A DNA stretch of 64,000 bases from Chamaecyparis obtusa. Its lineage: Eukaryota > Streptophyta > Pinopsida > Cupressales > Cupressaceae. Location of the stretch: positions 1,306,001-1,370,000 of the forward strand of contig BSBK01002080.1 of NCBI GenBank assembly GCA_027943335.1. Direction: 5' to 3'. A model generated the notes under the pieces. The model was not told where the DNA came from and did not search any database. It saw nothing but the letters and a program-made list of their open reading frames with translations. Made by a program: the position numbers and the translations under genes. Below are positions 1-9,848 of the stretch, in pieces (the stretch's first letter is position 1; each line of letters opens with the position of its first letter).

Positions 1-1088
1 ATAAGCATCAAGGCACAAACGCCAGGATGACCTGAATATCATGTCCATTTTGATATAGCAATTTGTATAAGCATCAAAACATATATGTCATGATGACCTG
101 AATACGCCTTGCATTGCAAACACATCAAATAGTCAAGAGATCATTCTAAATCCAATGTGAATTACCTGCAGTGACCCTTTATCGTTCACCTCCTTAGGCA
201 AGATCATGTTTCACAGTAGGAGAAAGAATTTAATTCAAAAAGATAATAGTTAGATCAAACATCCTTGAATTTTTTGGGTATCAATGGTCGAGGTACGCAT
301 GGCCATCCAATTCGAGATAGAGGCTCTTACAGTCAGACACCATTTTAATCCAGAATTTCCAAAGTTATTAGATTTCACATACAAGCAGAAAACCAAGAAA
401 AGATTATGCCCCCATTCATCACTCTCTAAATCCTGTAAAGGACATCATTGAGGAGCTTGAAGGGACACAATATGCAAAAATCTCAATGTGAATTAGTAAG
501 CATACAAGGAGATAAAAGCATGAAAAGCATAGATTTTTTTTAGTTTGTTGTTTTCAGTTTGATTGCATTGTTGTAGATGCAAAATCCTTTCTGGAGACAA
601 GACTGACTGACTGACTCACATGAAGCTTCAAAGGACTTTGACTAGATATGATCCATCTAAGATACATGGGAGACCATAGGATATGACATTGATTGCCCCC
701 AAGTGTTAAACATTGATAGGATATAGACGCTTGAGCTAGTTGGTGTACAAACCGACTTATTGAAAATTGGAAATGTTGAAACAAATCGGGAGATATGTAC
801 AAACTAAAGCAAGACTAAAAGCTGGGAAAGACCAAGATTGTGCTAATAGATGGAGTGTTTTGAACAAGTGGCACCCGTTTGCCAGGTTTTCACCATCTTG
901 GCAGAGATTCTATTTTTGCTACCAAGGCGCTTGTTTCCAGGTTTTCACCAAGGCACTTTTTCATTTTTTTCATTTTTTTTGTACTTTTGATATTTTTTGA
1001 TTTTTTTTTGCGAATCATCAAGGTGCCTATTGCTAGGTTTTCACCAAGATGTCCATTTTTTCAGGACATTTACCCAGCACTAAATGCC
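1..1088 (-). other. 3' noncoding region of element A; no gene seen
   Basis: Sequence between integrase and the missing 3' LTR. It aligns with B (about 25141-26300), D (about 42690-43790) and, inverted, with C (15637-16435). It has poly-T stretches around 955-1010 and repeats of the AGGTTTTCACCAAG phrase. No conserved ORF. Confidence 0.6.
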
Positions 1089-1636
1089 TTAGGCATGGAA
1101 TTTCTTCAGATGGAGAACGTTGATTGGTTCTCGGAGCTGTTCTCCTTTAGTTGTTGAGAGTTGATAGGCACCAAAGCTAAAAGTAGTAGTGATAACAAAG
1201 GGACCCAGCCAATTGGGTTTGAACTTCCCCTTGCGTTCTCGATGTGATTGATTTTTAGGATTTTCTCTCAACACTAGATCACCAACCTGAAATTTTCTGT
1301 GTCTGACTTTCTTGTTGTAGCCTCTAGACATTCTCATCTGAGATGATCATATGCTGCTTGTCTGTGCTCATCTAGTAGTTCCAGTTCTTGTAACCTAGAT
1401 ACTCTGTAGTCATCGTCGGTGACAAGTCCATGCATTCTGATTCTGAGTGATGAGATTTCAACCTCAATAGGTAGTACCACTTCAAACCCATAAACTAAAG
1501 TGAAAGGTGTAGCCCCTGTAGGTGTTCTGATACTTGATTTGATACTTGTTCTGATACTTGTTCTGATACTTGGTATACTTGATAGTATTTTTTTCCATTG
1601 CAAACTCCCAAGAAAGATCATATCATGCAGTCCCAA
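1089..1636 (-). pseudogene. Integrase C-terminal remnant in element A
   Basis: Two short minus-strand frames (1334-1636 and 1089-1337) match the last roughly 190 residues of the integrase of element D (43798-44793), including GATPFTLVYG, MHGLVTDDDYRVSRLQELELLDEHR and the C-terminal WLGPFVITTTF region. The catalytic DDE core is absent. The two pieces are in different frames and overlap by 4 bases, so a frameshift separates them. A short imperfect 12-bp repeat (about 1524-1575) encodes repeated Arg-Thr-Ser-Ile at the deletion edge. It marks the right boundary of the pol deletion. Confidence 0.8.
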
Positions 1637-2825
1637 TGTCTAGCAAGGTGGAGAACAAGAGGGATTGGCAAGCTAGTGGAAGAGATGGAAGACAAGAGAA
1701 TGAAGGAGAATGAAGGGAAGAAATCCTCAAGGGAAAACTCCTAGAGAATACCCAAGCTAAGGAAAAATTGTCATGCAAAGTGCATTTGGACAAGAAATGA
1801 AAGGCCAGCATAGGATAAGTCACAAGATCATAATGCCAAAGAAGAAAAGGATGTAGTCCAAAAGAGTAGACATGTCAAGAGGCTTCATAGCACCATGTTT
1901 TACTCTTTCTCTTTTCTTTTTTTATTAGATCAAGACCAAAGGGGAAATGGATGGTGACAGGTGAAAATGAATGGAGAAAGATGGATATGAAGGCTAAACA
2001 TGAATGGAATGAAAACAAGATCATCGTAAGACAGCTCACAAGATAGCCAAATGTTTGTGTATAGATCAACATTACAAGATCAAAGAGAGAAGATGGAATG
2101 GATGAAATATGTAGAAGAACTACGCATGATGCCTCATTGCCAGGTTTTCATCATGGTACTTATCCAAGGCACCACAAGGGAGTGGTTTTCACCATAGGAT
2201 GAATTTATTTCTCTTTACTTTTGCTACCAAGGCACCTGTTTCCAGGTTTCCACCAAGGCACATTTTCAATTTTTTATTTTTTTTATTTCTCTTTTTTCAA
2301 TTTTTTTTTAGAAGGCAAGCTTTTTAGATAATGCTCCTTGAAAGGATAAACCATGATATGCCAAGGAATCAAAATGATACACTCAAAGATGCTGATAGGG
2401 AAAGGGAGATGGAAGAGAAAATGGAGGATAAGGTTTTATGTGAAGCGAGTGAGGTTGGAAGATAGGAGGAATAGGAAAATGAGTAAAAATGATAGAAGGT
2501 AGAAGGATAATGAATTGAAAGATCATGAAAGGGTAGATGGAAAGGAAGGCAAGATCAACATCAACACACACCTTGCAGAGTGGTGAGAGGATGGAGGAAT
2601 CATGAATGAAGGAATACATGAAGGAATATGGTGAATGGATAGTGGAGGTTGTGGTTTAGGCACATGGAATGGAAGAATATTTTGGAGGGAGATGAAGTGG
2701 AAGCCTTTGGAAGCTTGAATGTCAATTTCACTTTTTTCTCAACACCAAACTCTTTCAAGAGAGACTTTGGAATCCATATAGCCGTAGGCTTTTTATTTCC
2801 TTTTGATGATCTAGAGATAATATCT
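1637..2825 (-). other. Noncoding middle block of element A; no gene seen
   Basis: This stretch separates the accessory ORF from the integrase remnant. It matches B at about 26970-28186. It contains purine-rich sequence and, at about 2130-2330, a second copy of a segment also seen at about 875-1060. Both copies carry the phrase CCAGGTTTTCACCAAGGCAC and a poly-T-rich tail. No conserved reading frame was found. Confidence 0.55.
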
Positions 2826-4727
2826 TTAATGATGGATTTTGGAACCCATACTTGTCTTGTGGTTTTTTTTCTTAGATATCTCTTTTGACTTTATGTCTCC
2901 ATGTTGATTAGAGGAGACATGGTGATCTTCTTTTTTTGATGGATTCTTGTATTGCTTCTTTTTCTTGTATTGAACATTCAAGTTACTTCCAAAAGACTTG
3001 GGATTTGTGGAAGAGGGAGGATATGACTGGTTTAGATGGGTGGGTGGATGAAAAGGATTCAAGGGTATGCATCTATGTTGATCTTGAGGAAAGATGGGAG
3101 ATGGAGGTATGTAAGGACCCAAGATGGATGGTGAATTAGGAGAGTTAAGAGGGGAAAGTGAAGGGACATAAGGACCCAAGATGGAAGGAATGCATGAAGC
3201 CCTTAGTAGTGGTGGAAGAGGTCCAAGGATGGAAGTGGAAGATGCAAAAGGATAATCAATAAGTTCATCAGCATCTATATGACAACCAAGGATATCAACA
3301 TCTTTAGAGTGAGCATTAGAATTTTCAATAGAATCATGGACATCTTGAATAAAAGCATTTTCTTTGATAGGATCATTCAAAGCTTGCAAAGACATAGGAA
3401 GAGTAGAAAGTGGAAGTGAACATGGAATGGTAGAACAAGAAGATGGAAGACTTTGATCTTGACAAGGATCGTTGGATAGCATAAGCACATAATTTTTCTC
3501 TTGATTTTCAATAGGCTTAACATTGGAAGTAACAACACTATTTTTACCAACCTTAATGAAAGTATCATCTTTGGAAAGCGCAAGTGTAGTAAGGTCATTT
3601 TGATTTTTAATAAGCACAATGGTGTAAGTAGTAGCCTGATCTTGCTTAGGAGAAGACTTAAGACATGGTGGAATGCATGAAAAAGGGTGTGTAGGATCAA
3701 AAGAACCCTGAGATGGACAAGAGACATCATGAAAAGGATTGGATGACATGGAGGGTTCTTGATCTTGATCTTTCTTTATGTTCTTTTCTTCATCATTTTT
3801 AGAGTCCTCTTGACATGGAGCCACTTCTAAGGACAAGGAAGCATGTTGGAATGGTATGGAAGACTTTGGAAGAGATGGTGGAGGACTAGTTGAAGTAGGG
3901 ATTATAGCATATGAAGGCTTAGGCTCTTTAGGCTTATCATTATTGAAAGTATTTGCAGTCAAGTGAAGGTTAGCTTGAGTTTCTTTAAGAGGTAGCCCTA
4001 GAGGATAACTATAGGGAATCACATGAAAAGTATCAGAGCTTGTGTCAGATGAAGGTTCTGTGAAAGATTTGAAAGACTCAGAAGCTTTAGGAAATGTACG
4101 AGTATTGGATGAAGTAGGGGATGGAAGGGAACCATCACAAGACAAAGGTCCAACATTAACATGATCTTTCTTGAGAGTGTAATCTTTATTTTCAGCCTGA
4201 GAGTTCTTAGAGGAGAGATCGTTATAGTATTGCCATTTCAAGCTAGCACGATGCATTTTATAGTCCTCAGCAGTAGTAGATGGATCATAATCAAGGTATT
4301 GTCCACAAAAGCCATCAAAGTCTTTTTTAAAATCAGAATCATATGGATCACCATCACGATCTATCCAATGTGATGGCCCATTTGTAGTAAGTAGGAATGA
4401 ACGATGAGGAGGACTCTTAGGAACAGAGGTGTCATAGGTCTCATTACATTGTCTATCATCATAGTCATCATAGTCTCCAAAGCTTGATGTGTCACTCTTT
4501 GTCGAAGAGGTATCATAAGGGTTGTGACATTGCTCACATTTTGTCTGAGGGCATGGTGACATGTACAAGTCTTTATCAAATGGAAAAGAGCATAGAGTTT
4601 CCATGGAGAACTCTTTAGGTTCCTTTTCTTTCTCAAGTTTGTCAAGCTGGACTTGCATAGCTTGCAGCTGCTTCATCATAGCGGTGATTAGAGCTTCTTC
4701 CTCTTGTGTACTGATTCTTTGAGACAT
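2826..4727 (-). CDS. Accessory ORF of element A, 633 aa, Ser/Pro/Asp-rich, function unknown
   Basis: This is an uninterrupted 633-codon frame in the place where gag-pol would normally lie. Residues about 5-35 look like a short coiled coil rich in Gln, Met, Leu, Lys and Glu. The next about 25 residues (FPFDKDLYM and neighbours) match the N-terminal part of the gag in element D, and similarity then stops. The rest is low-complexity: a Cys-containing CPQTKCEQC patch, an acidic SFGDYDDYDD stretch, long Ser/Pro/Asp runs, three SILGP repeats near residues 520-570 and a Lys-rich C-terminus resembling a nuclear-localisation or nucleic-acid-binding tail. No protease, RT or integrase motif is present. 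B carries a close homologue broken by stops and a 1-bp deletion. The upstream frame in A contains stops, so the Met at 4727 is the best start. A truncated-gag role is possible but unproven. Confidence 0.7.
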   Translation of the reverse strand: MSQRISTQEEEALITAMMKQLQAMQVQLDKLEKEKEPKEFSMETLCSFPFDKDLYMSPCPQTKCEQCHNPYDTSSTKSDTSSFGDYDDYDDRQCNETYDTSVPKSPPHRSFLLTTNGPSHWIDRDGDPYDSDFKKDFDGFCGQYLDYDPSTTAEDYKMHRASLKWQYYNDLSSKNSQAENKDYTLKKDHVNVGPLSCDGSLPSPTSSNTRTFPKASESFKSFTEPSSDTSSDTFHVIPYSYPLGLPLKETQANLHLTANTFNNDKPKEPKPSYAIIPTSTSPPPSLPKSSIPFQHASLSLEVAPCQEDSKNDEEKNIKKDQDQEPSMSSNPFHDVSCPSQGSFDPTHPFSCIPPCLKSSPKQDQATTYTIVLIKNQNDLTTLALSKDDTFIKVGKNSVVTSNVKPIENQEKNYVLMLSNDPCQDQSLPSSCSTIPCSLPLSTLPMSLQALNDPIKENAFIQDVHDSIENSNAHSKDVDILGCHIDADELIDYPFASSTSILGPLPPLLRASCIPSILGPYVPSLSPLNSPNSPSILGPYIPPSPIFPQDQHRCIPLNPFHPPTHLNQSYPPSSTNPKSFGSNLNVQYKKKKQYKNPSKKEDHHVSSNQHGDIKSKEISKKKNHKTSMGSKIHH

Positions 4728-7281
4728 GTGTACTGATTCTCAATAGCTATTGCTTTGTTCTTGACATAGTGATATTTTTGACAGATTCTGGAACTAGGCC
4801 GGAAACATTGGATATCTTGCAATTTGACAATTTCTGACAACTCTCTCAAATTTTTCCAAATGACACTCTGCATACTCATATGACACTGGGTAGTCTATGA
4901 AACAACAGTTGCTAAACTCGTACGACAATTGGGTAGCAATGAAATGACAGTTGACAAAACTCGTACGATAGTTGCTAATAGGGTTTTGACTTTCTTGAAT
5001 TTGCTGGTTTGAAAACTCGTACGACACTAGGTTCTCAATCATATGACAGATGGGTAATATTGAAATGAAACATGACAAAACTCGTATGACTTTTGACTTC
5101 CTGAAATGACTTTTTACTCCAGAAAGAATTTTAAGTCAAATTTTGCAAAACTTAAGATTTTTAGTTTTGGATTGTTTGCAAATTGTACTGTCCAGATTTT
5201 GAAGGTTATACCAGATTTGATCATTTTTAATAGCCAAGCAGATAAACAAGTGCACAGAATAGCAAGCAAGTGATTCCAAGCACATCTAAAAATAATGAAG
5301 AAGGGCAAAAGCAACCTTGCGCATGAACAATCAAGTGACCAAATTGTGCTAATCCCTGAGAGTACTAATTGTGTATGTTCTAAAAAGTTTTGCAATAACA
5401 CACATATACCTGAGACTGAAAAATTGGCCTCTCTAGGGTTTTTAGTAATGGCTTGACTCTGCAACTTTTATGATTCAAAGGGGTGAACTCCATTCCCAGC
5501 GCACCAGGGTTTTGACACAGTCTGAGAACTTAATCTTCAAGAGCTGCTAGGGAGATCTGACAACCCAACAATGAACCATACCCGTGGAGATTTCTTCCAC
5601 AAGGACATTTATATAGCGGCTATCACTACCATGGCGAAAATGGCTATTACCACTTGAGGTTCCATCAATGCAGTTTTCCCTATGAAGGGATTGTCCGCTA
5701 CGGTTAACCCTCTCTAAAGGTGACTCACAGATTTATACCACAAGGGGACTTGGCTCCAAATCCAAGGTTTTTGACACCTTTTCACTTTTAACCCAAACAA
5801 AGCAAGAAGATTAATCTGACATGCTAAGACAAAGTTTTGTTCCACCAAGGTCTGTGATATCAACTCCACGTGATCTATCAACCTCTCTGGGGAGAGAATG
5901 TATCAATCAATAAGAGAAGATGCACTAACCAATTTTGATTCACCAAAGCTTATGATATCAACCCCACGTGATCTATCAACCTCTCCGGAGAGAGAATGTG
6001 TCGATTAATAAGAGAAGATGCACTAACCAAGTTGAATGTGAAATGCACTAAGTATCCTCCCTACCTACAAGGATTCTATCATCAAGAAAGATTTCTCTAG
6101 AAATCCAATCTCTCAAGAATCACGAATAGTGTTCATAGGGCCTAATTACTATGTGAGCACAGATATATTCCCAAAAGAAAATCTACCAAAAGTACCCAAA
6201 AAGCAGAAAGAGGAACACTTGATGCTTAAAACAAATATGAAATGAGTCCACAAGGTGGAACACTTAACACCTCACACAAGCTGAAAACAAGTCCCCAACT
6301 TAGAAAACAAGTGAGTTCCTAAAAGCACAAAAGGGTTGCCAAGTGGAACACTTAACGCTTCTGTCTTGTTGACCCCTCCCCTTTATGGCGCTGAGATTGC
6401 AACCACGGGGTGGAAATGAGGGGCCAGTGGATTAGCAAGTCCAATAACCCAAGATAGCAATCAAGATCAATCACAAGTATTCTAAGACTACTTAATGAAT
6501 CCTTAAGGGATCACAACCTAGTATCAAATTATGCAAGTGTGTAGAAATAGATCAAAAGCATGAAAAGATGCACATGATCTTGACACATGAGAGATTTATT
6601 TTAAGTCCAAATAGAAATGTTTTTAGAACAAGGAGAATACCTCATGATCCTCGCAACGTGCTTAGTAGATTTTACCTAATTTTTAGCAATTCTTGCACTT
6701 TTCCCAATCAAAATCAACATAAATCAATCAGAAATAGTAAATTTCAATTGTTAGGGTTAGCTGTCAGTCAAAATCCAAAAATCAAATCTGAAAAACTGTC
6801 TGCAAAAATGAAATGACAATTAAAATCCGGTACCAAAACTCGTACGACAGTGGTTATGCTCCCAGATGACAGTCCAGAAACTTGTACGACACTGGGTATG
6901 CTACCATACGACAGTTGAGCTCCCAAATGATAGTGGGTACGTGATGAAATGATATTCGATAAAGTCAACTGTCATACGATAGTGGGTATGCTCCCAGACG
7001 ACACTGGGTGTTCACTGAAATGACAGTCTGCATAACTCGTACGACAATTCATGTCAGATGAAACAACAGTTTGCCAAACTTATACGACACTGGGTGTCTG
7101 ATGAAATGACAGTATGAAAAACTCATACGACAATCTGAAAACTTGTACGACAACTATACGAACCAAAATTAAAAATCACACTGTCTCCTACTGAGAATAC
7201 CACCAGAACAGGCAACAGCAAGGGAGTTCTGATAGAGAAATGATAAAAGATTGATAGAAATGAAGGGAAGCCCATTTCAAG
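4728..7281 (-). other. Leader of element A with two TCGTACGA-motif arrays; no gene seen
   Basis: About 2.5 kb lie between the PBS and the accessory ORF. Two clusters of a degenerate 25-35 bp unit flank it, at about 6826-7160 and 4860-5110. The unit centres on the palindrome TCGTACGA followed by CACTGGGT or CAGTGGGT and ATGAAATGACAGT. The same unit recurs in the leaders of B (30180-30370) and D (59850-60060, 61390-61610) and in the PMD intron. The short ORFs here are not conserved between the copies. Confidence 0.6.
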
Positions 7282-7299
7282 GCCCCACGGTGGGTGCTA
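7282..7299 (-). other. Primer-binding site of element A (tRNA-Lys type)
   Basis: Read on the minus strand, four bases inside the 5' LTR, this 18-mer matches the complement of the 3' end of plant tRNA-Lys(CUU) with two mismatches. The copy in element B matches at all 18 positions. Its place and side fix the orientation of A as minus. Confidence 0.85.
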
Positions 7300-7303
7300 G
7301 AAA

Positions 7304-8610
7304 TGTGTGTGTGAAAATTGTACCTGATCTGTAGACACAACACTCAGTAAAACATTAGAGGTTAGTGATAATCAAAATCGTGCAAAATTGAAATCTAATC
7401 TAACCAAGTGATTTACTACCTTCTAGTAGGTGCGAGAGTAATGTTCTTAGATTGTTATCGAGATCAGTGACCTAGATCACACCTAAATGAAGGATTTGAA
7501 TGCAATTGATCTAGATATGAGATTGAATGCAATTAAGCTATTTTTTTATTTTTATTTTATGATGCAATAAGGAATGAAAACTTGATATGCATCTATGCTA
7601 GATGAAATTGATATGCTATGAATGCTATTGAAAATTGATATGAAATGCTAATCTAACAATGATATGCAATATGAATGCAAAAATAAGATTGATCTCACAA
7701 AGATGTCGATTCGCAAGAGCTTTGATTCTTCAATTCCAATTCTCCAACGTGATTGTGCAAAAATATGAGATGGTTGGATGCAAATTTGAGAGATGATTGA
7801 GAGATCCATTATGAAGAGATGAGCCTTGTTTTTATAGAAATCTAGGGCTTTGGAGGTGTATGGATAAAAGCCATAAATCACTCAAATAAACTCAACTTGA
7901 TTTTTGAGTTATTTTTAAATAAAGATAATTAAGTCACAAAAATCATGCAAAAGCACAGTTCAACTCGAATTAGAAGTTTAGATCAACTTTAAAACTCAAA
8001 AAGATGTTGAGTTTCAAAAAGCTAACAACTTGCATTGATTTTCCAATTTTGAGTTTAACTGGTCCTTGAATGTGCACATGGATAATTATGATTTAATAAA
8101 TAAATAAAGTGATTTATTCTCAACTTAATTGCTTTTTGAAATAAAATAATTAATTTATGGGTTAATTAACTATTTTACCAAACTTTTATTAAAAATTATA
8201 TTATTAAATAATGACAACATGCTTTAATTAATTAAATAAGAATTTAATTAATTATTCATAAGAATTTTGATTTATTGTCAAAATTAAATAATACAATTAA
8301 TAATAGATAGAATTAAATTTAATTAAATAATTAAGTGGTAAATATTAAATCTAATTAATTAAATATGCAAAATATTTAATTAATCAAATTTTAGGATAAA
8401 TGTGATTTATTGCCAAATAATTATAAAATTAAAGATAATTATGATGATTAGGACTATTACTAGGAATATTCCCCGATGTAGAATTTAAGATAATCAATTA
8501 TGATTCGATGATGTTTAGATGTGCCTTAGATTAGGACTTTGATGTCGATTTCATTCAAATTGTTGATATAGGAGATTAATGAACATATAGCCCATTTTTG
8601 GGGTATTACA
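7304..8610 (-). repeat. 5' LTR of element A (1307 bp)
   Basis: On the minus strand it begins TGTAATACCCC and ends in a CACACACACA run, so it has TG...CA ends. The same LTR occurs at 22632-23858, 32710-33935 and 62714-63900, with a diverged subfamily at 38341-39605, 40144-41415 and 61709-64000. A minus-strand TATAAAAA box lies at 7829-7836. Much of the U3 half (about 8040-8480) is very AT-rich, with repeated TAATTAATTAAAT-like words. This copy is about 80 bp longer than the B copies. Confidence 0.9.
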
Positions 8611-8892
8611 ACATGTGGCCATGCAACAACCAATCAACAAGAGCCTGCAGACCTAGACCCACTTCACGCCCATACAAGAAAATCAAACGGCTGTCACAAA
8701 AGTGTGAAAGATAAACATCGTGCATCTTTACCATGTGAACATATGAAAACCACTGATTTTGTCTAAGCTTTAACCGCACCTAGCAACTGAGAAGAACTGG
8801 GACCCAGCAATGATCGCACTTGCCTAGCTAAGACAGAGGTTGAAAACACACAAAGTTTTCAACGCAGTGAAAGACTTAAAACACATAGAGTT
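8611..8892 (-). repeat. LTR fragment F, distal part
   Basis: The reverse complement aligns with about 19400-19615 in the 5' LTR of element E. It is cut on the left by element A and on the right by the chromovirus. With 15256-15636 it makes one LTR fragment of about 660 bp, corresponding to the first roughly 465 bp of the E-type LTR with indels. Identity is moderate, so boundaries inside the alignment are approximate. Confidence 0.6.
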
Positions 8893-9747
8893 TGATGCAG
8901 GAGCATCCTGGGTGTAAGAGCAATCTTGCATCACCCAAAAATATTTCTATTTTTATTCAATAAGGGTTATTTTGTGCAGAGCTACTATTTATGGAAAGTT
9001 ACTATTTTTGGTAATTTTCGTATGTGCTCAGAATGATCTGATTTCTTTCTTGGAGGTTCATTTTGGTCATATAAGTCTGCCAGTAAAGTTTCATTGCCAG
9101 ATCAAGTGTATATTGGAAGATATTGAAGATTTTCGGTATTGGCAGCAGGGTACAGAAACTTTGAACTCAATTTTGAAGGCTTTAGAGGACCCGGATGAGG
9201 TCAAAAATTTGGGTGACAACCGCTTGCGCCGGTCAAGCCTGTAGAGCGCTTTGTGGCATTTCCAAAATGGGGTTATAGTAGCCGAGCGGGTCAACTGGTG
9301 ATGACTTATGGTCTTCGGAAGTTGGGCCACCTGAAATGGCGAAAAATAATTTTCTTCAAAATTTCTGTTCGGGTTTCAAAAGTTATTTTGAGCCGACTAT
9401 GATGTAATAAAATGTAAAATAAAATAATTCTAAGTTTGGTCGGCCTTATTGGCTAAAATTCTGGAACCTTCCCAGGCGGTGGATAATTGCCTATATAAGG
9501 AAGGCTGTATTATTGTCTTAGGCAGTTCAGAATAGTTCTGGGTAGTAGATCTGGGTATTGATTCGAGGCTTTTTCCTACAAAATATTGTAAGGGAATGCC
9601 CATGTGGCTTTGCATATTGTAATTCTGAAAGTTTGTAATTCCACATTTGTGGAGATAATAAGAAGCCAATTTTCTGTTCTTGCATATTGTTGTTGTTTCT
9701 CTATTTCTGTTATGTGTTTGTGGTATTAAGGGGAGCACCCTTCATCA
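8893..9747 (+). repeat. 5' LTR of the chromovirus (855 bp)
   Basis: It starts TGATGCAGG and ends CCTTCATCA. A TATA box, CTATATAAGG, lies at 9491-9500, followed by the R/U5 region that ends just before the PBS. It is collinear with the 3' LTR without indels. Confidence 0.97.
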
Positions 9748-9749
9748 AG

Positions 9750-9761
9750 TGGTATCAGAGC
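9750..9761 (+). other. Primer-binding site, tRNA-iMet type
   Basis: TGGTATCAGAGC lies two bases after the 5' LTR and matches the complement of the 3' end of plant initiator tRNA-Met over 12 bases, the usual primer of plant chromoviruses. Confidence 0.95.
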
Positions 9762-9848
9762 AGGAGTTCTTGAGTTTGTAAACAGATCGCCGACTGTGAG
9801 GCAGTTTGCACCAGGACCGTGGCTAGGGTTTCAGCACGCATCGCGAAA

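Larger units (their letters stand above)
1..8610 (-). mobile_element. Element A: non-autonomous Ty3/gypsy LTR retrotransposon, 3' end outside window
   Basis: The element reads on the minus strand from its 5' LTR (7304-8610) through a tRNA-Lys PBS, a long leader, one accessory ORF (2826-4727), an integrase C-terminal remnant (1089-1636) and 3' noncoding sequence that runs off the window at position 1. Internal sequence is collinear with element B: position 1 of the window corresponds to about 25141 in B, so roughly 1.3 kb of internal sequence plus the 3' LTR should lie to the left. There is no reverse transcriptase, RNase H or protease. The element inserted into LTR fragment F; the 5 bases after its LTR are ACATG, the expected right copy of its target duplication, and the left copy is out of view. 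Confidence 0.88.

Noticed and set aside
3377..3730. 117-aa Leu-rich ORF, with a counterpart at 28692-29039
   Set aside because: Alternate-frame shadow of the accessory ORF; its conservation follows the real frame.
5440..6440. Leader of A as a host gene fragment
   Set aside because: The same sequence occurs at the same place in B and D, so it belongs to the element.
7648..7881. ORF of 77 aa, repeated at 22872-23183 and 32877-33260
   Set aside because: It lies wholly inside LTR copies and crosses the LTR TATA box. Conservation is that of the LTR, not of a protein.
9819..9848. Upstream GTG start for the chromovirus gag
   Set aside because: The ATG at 9849 is in the same frame and followed by a typical gag start; GTG is an unlikely plant start.
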